From Symbiodinium natans (lineage: Eukaryota > Sar > Dinophyceae > Suessiales > Symbiodiniaceae), in contig CAJNDS010002301.1 of assembly GCA_905221605.1 (NCBI GenBank), positions 1,746,192-1,810,191 on the forward strand: a stretch of DNA of 64,000 nucleotides, read 5' to 3'. The translations under genes were made by a program, and so were the position numbers. Positions 52,401 through 62,800 of the stretch are shown piece after piece (the stretch's first letter is position 1; the number at the start of each line of letters is the position of its first letter). A model generated the notes under the pieces. The model ran no database searches. It saw nothing but the letters and a program-made list of their open reading frames with translations, and had not been told where the DNA came from.

Positions 52401-53841
52401 ATGACTCCCCCAAACTGCCACACTGCACCCAGAAGGCAAGACCCCTGGTGGAGATCGAGGTTTAAATTTAAAGCATCACGCCCTGTGGGGTTTAGGGATT
52501 CAGGGAGGAGCTTAGGGTTTAGGGTTTAGAGTCTGAGATCCCAGAGTCATACATTCAAGACTATCCCACTGATTTCCTCGTGTTTTCTTGGTTACAGCGT
52601 TCTTGATTTGTGCATTGTCATCTTTTCTGGTACACTTCTTGAAACATTGGGTGACATCCATTCTAAAGCTCGTTTCGTGGATCCCATATTTGGGAAGATT
52701 ATATGATCTATCAACGTCGATACTTGTTTTGGACATGCCGGAAACTTGCATCTTAATAATTCTGCACCTGGGACCATTTCCATAGTGGCTTCCGACTTTA
52801 CAACTTTACAAGAGGCAGTCTTCAGCAACCAATGGCCTCTGCCACATGTTACATGTATACATGTGTGGTGTTGGTCACTAGCCAACCCTAAACCCTAACC
52901 CTAAACCCTTGGTACTCCAAGCGGCTTTCTGGCAATGGTGTTGGCGATGAGCGGCGTCTCATGGAGGGACTCGTAGTAGGCGCTCTCCGGCTTCATACCC
53001 ACCTCAGGGCTTTAGTGTTTAGGGTTTAGGGCTAGGTTTTAGGGTTTAGGGTTTAGGGTTCAGGGGTGAAGGGGCTTTGGGTTTGGGGGGTTTAGGGTCT
53101 AGTTAGGCGTCTGCGTGGTCACGAGGTTTCGCAGAGACGAGTTATGCAGGTTCGCGTTGGGGCTGGATCTTCATCTCATTAGGAACGTCGGAAGTTTGGT
53201 AGGGGCTTTTGTGGTGCTACTTAAGGTTACATAGATTGGTAGCGCGCACGGTCCCTCTTGGGGGTCCCTGCGATTATGGCTTTAATCTTCAAAGCTACAG
53301 CTGCAGTTGAGCTGGTTCGGGTTGAGGGTAACGCCTAATTAAACCCCAAACCGAAGCCCTAACTCAAGCTGACCCTGAAACCGCTGGCACCCGAACCCCG
53401 AGTCCTCCCTCCAACTCATGTTGCCTGTGGCCGAAGGCATTTGGTGTTCAGGGTTTTGGCTCAGCCCCTCGGCCGGCCTTCACCATCTCCTCAAACGCGA
53501 GCTCCACACCGGCCTTCACTCAATCCCCTTCTGAATCTTTTTTAAACAGTGGTGATTATGAAGAATTCCCTTGAGATCTACATACAACGAAACGAAGGCA
53601 CACTAACATTATTCATAATCCTGAGCGTTATTAACCAGCATAAAGGGTCGCAGTTCAGTAAATTGTTCAGGTAAAGTTTACGGGACGGGGGTCTTTAAGA
53701 TTTACGGGGAGGCATCTGAAACCCTGTCCCTCCCCCCTCCCTCCCTCTCCCTCCCTCTCTCTCTCTCTCTCGTGTTTTGTCTTGATCTCTTTTATTTCTT
53801 GCTCTCTCTCTCTCTCTCTCCATCTCTCTCTCTCTCTCTCT

Positions 53842-53880
<39 letters not shown>

Positions 53881-56800
53881 TCACTGACTCTCGCCCCCAC
53901 CTGCCGCACAGGCCCCAGCGTCTGGGGTCCACGGGTCCAGGGTTTTTTGGGCGTGAACTCCCCCGAGCTTGCCTTGATCATGGCGACCATAAGGATGGCG
54001 TTGTCGAAGTACTCCTGCTCCTGTGCACTCAGATGCGGGTCAAACCCTAAACCCTATAAACCCTAAACCCTAAACCCTCTAGGATCTGCAGCGTTGAGGG
54101 TTCAGGGTCCGGAGTTGAAGGGTATTAGGGTCGAGCGTTCACGGTTCAGGGACACGAGTCCAGGACGGGCTCAGGTGGGCGGATTTTTTCTGCTACGAGG
54201 CGTATGGGAGGCCTATATAACCCAGCTTCTACCTCTACAAAAACAGCAACTGCACCCGGACCTTGAGCTTGAGCCCAAATCCCTGAAACCTTAAAACCAT
54301 CAAACCCCCAAAGGCCCTTAAACCTGAAGACCCAAGCCCATCTCCCCAACAAAGACCTACAGCTCACCATGACATCCTAGCCCCTTAAACTCCTCTAACC
54401 CATTAATGCAGCCCCAACCCTAAAAACTGAACCTTAAACCCTAAAGGCTTAAAGCCCTAAACCCAAAAGCCCTAGTCCCCAACCCCTAAACCCCTTGAAT
54501 CCAAAGCCCGAGAAAAGGCCCCCCCCCCAGCCTTAATCTGCATGGATCCAGCTGGGGTCTTCTCGAAGCCGGTCTCGGCCGTTTCTTGGCGCCACTTCAG
54601 GAGGTTGGCGTCCTGAGAGGCGCAGGGTTTCCGGGTTTAGGGTTTAGGGTTTTGGGTTTCGGGTTTGGGCAGGACGTCGGGCTGCGCACGCGCGACTCGC
54701 AGGTTCACGGGCGCCTCTTGAGAAAAGCCACTCTCAGGCAAGAAGGGCCTTAGAGATGAGTCATATCAGCGCAGATATAAACTTAGATGGGCTGTACGTA
54801 ACCCTGGCCTTCGAAGCATGAAGGGGGTGCCCCGGCTTCCCCAAAAAACCCAAGAATCGAACTTCCCTCCAGGGCCGCCGAGAGGCATCGTTGTCCCAGT
54901 CCTTCATCATGGTTTCGGAGAAAAATCCGGTGATGATGTCGTCCTGGTGCTTGGCCTGGGTGCAGGACTGCAGGACGTGCTGGAAGCCTTGAGGATGTGG
55001 ACCCTGATGCTTGTAAACTCCCACTCAGAAGTCATCCACCCCTACTAAAATGCCCTTGCAAGCCGTTGGCACCTCTTTCGGAGAAAAAAACGCTGCGAAG
55101 GTTTGGGTTTCGGACCTCAGGTCTAGGGTAGCCCAGTAACCACATACAAGAAAGTAAGAAAGGGTGCCCTTTTTAGCGGTGGCTACTTTATAGGGAACCC
55201 TGAACTAGAAACAAAAGGGAGAAAGGCACCACTAGGCTACCAAGCCCTAAACCCTAAACCCTAAACCCTGAACCCTGAACCCTAAACCCTAAACCCTAAA
55301 CCCTAAACCCTAAACCCTAAACCCTAAACCCTCAAGGGCGCAAAAAAACGGGGCCGCGGCGTAGAGCGGCCGCATGAGGGTCTTCAGCTCCTCGGACAGC
55401 TCGTAGCACTTCCTTCGCGCCAGCTCTGAAGGCTTCTGCCACGGAGGCTGCAGGGTTCGGCTTGGGTTTAGGGTTTGGGGTTTGTGGGTTTGGGGTTTGG
55501 GGTTTAAGGTTTAAGGTTCAGGGTTCAGAGTTCAGAGTTGAGGGTTCAAGGGTTTACGTTCGGGTACCGGCTGAGCTTTGTGGGGGGGAAAAGGTACAAC
55601 CTCAGAGGCGGAAAAATGAATCGCTAACCCAAAATCCTAAGCCCATCCCAACCCCCAAGTCCTAAGTCCTAAGCCCTAAACCCTAAACCCTAAACCTTAA
55701 ACCAACATCTCAATGCTTCAGGGGTTTCGGGCTTTGGGGTGCTATAGGGTCTAGGCCGCCAGGAAGCAACTTCGATGGGTTGTCCAGGCGGTCCATCATG
55801 CCGGTGATGCCGCCATGCTTGAGGGCCTTTTTTTGCGCGTGGGGTGTAGGGTTTAGGGTTTAGGGCTTGGGGCTGTAGGTTGTGGGGTAAAGGGTTTTAG
55901 GGATTTAGGGTTTTCACGGTGTAGGAATCGGAGGTTTGGAGCGTGTGCTAGTGAAGCTGTCTGTTTGCACAACAGTGCCCATCCCAAATGCAACTCAGCA
56001 ACCGCCAAATCAATTTATGGAGTGCTTAAAGGAGGGGATTCAAGCGGGGGTATGTATGCCAAGGTTGCCAAAATACTCCCCACTAAGGGCCCCACTACTC
56101 CCCAGGTACCTACCCCCCCCCCCGCCCATCCCCATGAAACCTCCCTCCCTTGAAAACCCCCACAAATCAACCAGTAACCAGCAGACCTCGGTGATAGTCT
56201 CCCAGCCATACTGAATCAGCTTCGATGCCTCAGAGGCAGGCCCATGAACCCACATCTCCTTCAGCTCTTACGTTCAGGCCTCCCTAACTAGAAACCCTAA
56301 ACCCTAAACCCTAAAACCTAAACCCCAAACCCCAAACCCTAACTAAACCCTAACCCTAACCCTACAGCCCATGGACCCTGTAAACATGGGTGTGGTCAGA
56401 GTTTGAGTCTCTCTTCCAGTATTTCGGGCTTTAGGGGTTTTAGGGCTTAGTGGATCCAGTTTATAGGATTTTCGGGTTGAGGGTAGTTGGTTTCGGTTTA
56501 CGGACGGAACCACATTTCGGTACGCGCAGGCCCCTTTTGCGGGGTTTTTTGGGAGGGTGGGTCCTGGAAAGCTGCAGGGGCTCAGAGTGCCCAATATCCC
56601 TTAGTGAATATACCTTCAACCATACAGAGTGATCCTGATGACGGTGCAACTAGTTTAGGGTTTAGGGTTTAGGGTTTAGGGTTTAGGGTTTAGGGTTTAG
56701 GGTTTAGGGTTACTATCAAGATGCCTCATAGGGATCCAGACTATGACTGAAGGTCTATTCCTTCATGAAGGGGTACTGAGCTCTTCCCCAAACCCTAAAC

Positions 56801-59800
56801 CCTTTTAGGGATTCGGGTTTGAAACGTCGCTGGCTAAGCCGGGAACGTAGCCAGCGTCAATGCCCTTTTCCACCATCTTGTCGAAGCAGAGGACAGCTCC
56901 TGGTTTAGGGCTAAGGTTTAGGGTTTAGGGTTTAGGGTTTAGGGTTTAGGGTTTAGGGTTTAGGGTTTAGGGTTTAGGGTTTAGGGTTTAGGGTTTAGGG
57001 TTTAGGGCTTCTGGCCCCGAACCCTAAACCCTAAACCCAAAACCCTACATGGGGCTTATAGGGTTTCGAGGGCACTTCGAGGACGTTCCGGTGGCTCTGA
57101 GATGGCGCGTCTTGAGGGCGAGGAGGAAGACAGGATCACTAGGGAACTTGAAAGTTGGGTGTAATTAGGGTTTAGGGTTTAGGGTTTAGGGTTTAGGGTA
57201 AGGTGCCTAAAGTTCTACTTGGCAAATTATAACCATCTGTAGGGTACTTGCAACCTCCACTTTCTCACGTACGCATGAACCTCCCCAAAGTACGGGTTGT
57301 ATTGCATTTGGGGCTGGCAGAAACCCTAAACCCTGAACCCAAACACAAAAACTTTCTTGAACCCTAAACCCTAAACCCAAATTCCAAAAACTCCCTGGAA
57401 CCCTAAACCCTAACCCCTAACCCTAAACCCTAAACCCTAAACCTAAACCCAAAACCCAAAACCCAAAACCCAAAACCCTAAACCCTAAACCCTAAGCATG
57501 CGCAGGCCAGCGGAGGCAGGGGCCTGTCTGCAGCATGCCGCAGAGAATTGTCTGCTCGCCCATCAAGTCGCTCTTGACCTGCGGAGAAGATCAGGATGCC
57601 AACCAACCTAGGGTTTAGGGCTTAGGGCTTAAGGCTTAGGGCTTAGGGCTTAGGGTTTAGGGTTTAGGGTTTAGGGGTTAGGGTTTAGGGTTGAAGAAGC
57701 ATGGAGCCCTGTTGAGCTCCCCACAAAGCATGGTAGCAAAGGGAGTCGATGAGCCCCAGTTCGAGGGGACCAATGGCATCACTAAACTTGGCTGCACTTA
57801 GGACGGTAGCAAAAATTAAGCTTTTAGCTGCCTTATTAAGAAACCCAATAAACCCAAAAGGCTAAAAATCTAAAGTTACAGTAAAGCACCACCAAGTAAA
57901 CCTCCCATCAAAGCACTTGTAAGCCAGTGCAACAGCACGGGAAGATACGGGCCTAAGCCCTCCCACAGCCGAGCTTGACAGGTTTGATGTGAGAGATGCA
58001 GGGTGGAGACGGTTTCGGCCCTGGGCCTGAGCAGCCCGAAATCGCGCAAACTTGCCACCGATCCGCTTCTGGGCTCCCAACATGCAGAGCCTACACCCCA
58101 ACATACCCGGAATCCTAAACCCTAAACCCCAAACCCCAAACCCTTGATCCTACGCCCAATCGCGTGGCTGCCTCTGCCACGAAGGAGCTCAGCAAAACTC
58201 CAGCACCTGCAGCAAACGGAGCGGTGCACTTCGACCGAGCCCCAGACGCCCTCATCCTGAATCCAACCCCGAGGGGGAGCTTTGCAATTATTTGTCAAAG
58301 GTATAGGGTCTGGGGCTACAAGAATCATGATATGCTTCTGGTAAGAAGAATGGATGGTCGTCACGTGGGTAGTTCTCTAAATTAAGGGCCCTTTTCTGGG
58401 GCCCTAATTTGGAGAACCACCCGTGCAACTCACCCTCAACCTAAACCCCAAACCCTAAACCCTCAATGAACCTAAAATCTTAATATCAGCTGCGTGGCGG
58501 TCGCCGCCCGTCGCTGCAGCGTAGGCCTTGGCGATGTCCAGGCCGTCACCCTGGCAGTCGGTTTAGGGTTTAGGGTTGAAGGTTTAGGGCTTCGGGTTTA
58601 GGCTTTTGGGGTTTAGGGTTTGAGGTTTGGGGTTTGGGGTTTGAGGCTTAGGGTGAGATTTAGGGATTGGGGTTTAGGGTTTGGGGTTTAGGGTTTGGGG
58701 TTTAGAGTTTGGGGTTTAGGGCTTAGGGTTGGGATATGGTTATGGTTCGGTTTGCAGGGATTGTGATTTCAGCGTGCCCTGAGGAACATTCTAGAACAAG
58801 GGAGACTACAAATATTTTTCTGCTTTGGGCTTAGGTAGGCAGGGGTGAAGTGTGCGATAGGCAAGGGTGAAGTGTGCGATGCAGGGTTCGGAATTGCAGG
58901 GCTTCGGGCTTAGGGTTTAGGGTTCAGGGAGCCTTGTCCAAAGATCTGTGAGGCCATATAGCCGCTTGGATGAGGGCCCATAGAACTTGAACCGCGATTT
59001 CCAAATCAACCCCAGCTATACACCACCCTTGCGTCGTCCCGAAACCCCCCTCCCCTCCCCCCGACCGCCAAACCACAAACCCGAAACCCTAAACCCTAAA
59101 CCCGAAACCCTAAACCCTAAGTCGAACCCTAAACCCTCAACCCTACACCCGAAACCCTGAACCCTAAACCCGAAACCCCAAACCCTGAAGTCCTTGGGGT
59201 CGTTCTCGGGATGGACGGCGATCAGGGTTGGCACGCCGAAGCCGCGCTTGTACTCCTCTCAGCTTAGGGTTTAGGGTTTAGGGTTTAGGGTTTAGGGTTT
59301 AGGGTTTAGGGTTTAGGGTTTAGGGTTTAGGGTTTAGGGTTTAGGGTTTAGGGTTTAGGGTTTAGGGTTTAGGGTTTATCAGGGTTTAGGGTTTGGTGTT
59401 TAGGGTTTAGGGTTCAGGGTTCAGAAGTTTAGCACGCAAACCCTGCGCAGGGTCTCGCTGAGCGATCCTCCAGGCAAGCCTTGAAAACCCCCCCCCCCCC
59501 TGTCCCCCCTTAAACCCTAAACCCTAAACCCTAAACCCTAAACCCTAAACCGCAAACCCTCCTTATTCTCCCGAAGCCAAGACCTTAGACACTGACAGGT
59601 CGGGGCAAGTGGTCAACTCGCTTCTTGAGAGCCCCCGTCACAGTACGGCCCATGACATGTTGCCCTTAACAGCACCACAGGGATGCCTTAACCCTAAACC
59701 CTAAACCCTAAACCCTAAACCCTAAACCCTAAACCCTAAACCCTAAACCCTAAACCCTAAACCCTTCAACCCCAAACCCTTCAACTATGAACAGCGAAAA

Positions 59801-62800
59801 TCTATAGCTATCCCATTGTATTGCAGGGTACGTATCAGACGTCCCCCCCCTCCCACCGTCCCTAAACCCTCAACCCTAAACCCTAGACCCCAAACCTCAA
59901 ACCCTAAACCCCAAACCCGAAACCCCAAACCCTACACCCTAAACCCCAAACCCGAAACCCTAAACACTAGACTCTACTCTCTTTACCCATTTCCGGGCGC
60001 GCTTCGCCTCCCGGACCTCGGTTCCAGGGCACTTCGGCGCAACCATCACCACTGTCAGGTCCTGATGAGTTGAGTTTGGGGTTTAGGGTTCAGGGTTTAG
60101 GGTTTAGGGTCTAGGTTTGAGGGCTTTAGGGCTTTAGAGCCTAAGCTCGGTGGAGATTCTGAGTGTGCTGCAGAAATATAGCACGTATATGTATATACAC
60201 GTAAGATGTTTACGTGTGCTTTTTGCACTACCGCTACTATTACTCTTGTCTTTGTGTTTGTTAGTAACTGTAATTCTGAGTCCGATCCCTAAACCCTACT
60301 CCCTAAGCCCCCGACCCTAACCCCTAACCCCTAACCCCTAACCCCTAACCCCTGAACCCTAAACCCTAAACCCTAGACCCTAGACCCTAAACCCTAACTA
60401 AACCCCACCTAAACCCTAAACCCTAAACACACACGGGAGCGGTCCGGTCGGATCTGCATTCCCTCCTCGACGATGTTGAATCCATGGCCTGGTGTTCAGG
60501 AAGTTGGTGTAGTGTTTCGGGGGGATTTAGAGTTTATTTAGGGTTTAGGGTTTCGGGTTTAGGGTTTTTGGGGTTTAGGGTTTAGGGGTCCAGGTTTAGG
60601 GTTTAGGGTCTAGGGTTTCAGGGTTTCGGGCTTCTGCGGGAGCTTCGGAAGGAAGGTTACGATGATAAGGACACAGCATAAGGTTATAGTGTTTTCGGGC
60701 ATACTAGGGGAGCCCAACTTTTGATTGAGAGCCAAACCCTAAACCCTAAACCCTAAACCCAACTTTTGATTGAGAGCCTCCTTGTAGGGCTTAGGGCACC
60801 TGGCGCATGTGGAGCACGTGGGGCCTAAAGCCTGATGCCTCAACCCCAGAGCGGTTTAGGGTTTAGGGTTTAGGGTTTAGGGTTTAGGGTTTAGGGTGTG
60901 GAGGGCCCGAGGCCGTGAATGCTTGTGAGGCGCCTACAGTCCGTGGTTCTTTGGGGCTCCAAGAAAGCTAAACTTGCGTGGGTGGTTTCATAGGGGTGTG
61001 CTAGGATTCGGGCCAGTCATGGTGCCAAAGAGCTCTAAAGCTCAGTCCGAAATAAGACCCTTACGTTCGGGCCCATCCCACGCGACCAAAAACGGTTGCC
61101 AAAGGAAACCCTGGAACATGAACTCAAGGACACCCCAAACCCTAAACCCGGAACCCTGAACCCTGAAGTCAAAGCAAACGAGCCGGACGCTCAACCGACT
61201 TCTTTAAAGGATTGAAGGGTTTGTAGGGTTTAGGGTTCGCCGGGTTTGGGGTTTAGGCTTTAAAGGGTTTAGGGTCTGGAAGGTTTAGGGTTTATAGGGT
61301 TTAGGGTTTAGGGTTTAATTAGGGTTTAGGTTTATCGGGTTTAGGTTATGTGGGCTGGTGGTCTGCTTAAGTAGGGTTTCTGTTTTTTGGGGGCATCTAT
61401 TCGGGGCTCTCATTGCGGTATCTACGGGCTAAATTAGGGGAAAAAGGGTCACAGATAAGTTGCTGTAAGCCAAGCAGGAGCCCTGCTTCATCATCGGCAT
61501 GACCTGGCATCAGCTCGAGAACAAACTCCTAAACTTCCTAAATCCTCCTTCCTAAACTTCCTAAACCCTCCTTCCTAAACTTCCTAACTTCCTAGACCCT
61601 CCTTCCTAAACTTCTTAAACCCTAAACCCTAAGCATCCCTAAACCCTGAACCCTAGACCCTCAACTTCCAGAGTCCTACGAGCCCAAGCACAGCCCTCAG
61701 CTTGTACATCAGGGAACCCTAAACCCTAAACCCTAAACCCCAAACCCCAAACCCTAAACCCTAAACCCTAAACCCTAAACCCTAAACCCTAAACCCTAAA
61801 CCCTAAACACTGAGCTGTCTCAAACCCATGGCTTGGGAAAGGGCGCACCGTGAGGCTTCAGGGTTTAGGGTTTAGGGCTAGGGTTTAGGGTTTAGGGTTT
61901 AGGGTTTAGGGTTTGGGGTTTAGGGCTTAGGGCTTGGGGTTTGGGGTTTGGGGTTTGGGGTTGGGGGTTTAGGGTTTGGGGCTTCGGGCCCTCCGCAAGC
62001 CTTTCATGTCTTAGGATGGGGATGATAGACCCAGGCCCTCCAGAAAAAGCCAGGGCAGGTCCCGGAGCTTAAGGGTTTAGGGTTTAGGGGTTTAGGGTTT
62101 AGGGCGATTACTATGTACGAAAAAGGGCTTAGGGCACCACCATGGTAGGGAAGAAAAGCCGTCACATCTCTGCAGGCAGAGCAGCTGCAGAGACCACGGA
62201 AGTGTGCTGCTTGTCTGGGGTGAGGTTGCAGACAAGGTCCTTAGGCATGGGGGACCCCATCATGGGGAGGGTTTAGGGTTTGGGGTTTGGGGTTTGGGGT
62301 TTGGGACTAGACTCATGAAGAGGCTACCTATACCTCTTTATTTGAGTACCCTAAGATTCCAGAACCACACGAAGCTACAAAAAGCAGGTTGTGGGGGCCT
62401 TCAAGGCAAGGATGGTGTAGCCTCAGCTTCCGGTAAGCCCCGGGCCGCTTGGGGGATCAACTCTTCGTAGGTGCCGACCTGCACAAGAGGGGCTCCACCA
62501 TAGTCCCAGAGACCCTGACTTACTTCTTTTTTTTTTTTCTTTTTTTGGGGGGCGGGGGGGGGGGGTGGGGGTTGGGATAACTCCTAAAAATCGCCCGAGA
62601 CAGGCCAATACCACCCGGGTTCGTCCAATTTACCGTCATTGCAAGATCCCTACTTGGACGTTCATGGGTACTTATTGAGCGGGGATATGAGTACCCTAGC
62701 AGAGGTTCTAGCCAATTATGTGTTAAAGTCCTTATAAGGGAACCCTACTATTTACCCCTAAACCCTAAACCCTAAACCCTGAACCCTGAACCCTGAACCC

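Noticed and set aside
53667-54066. Long frames rich in Arg-Glu or Leu-Ser
   Set aside because: Translations of the CT microsatellite; only the ilvC exon at 53973-54020 within them is real.
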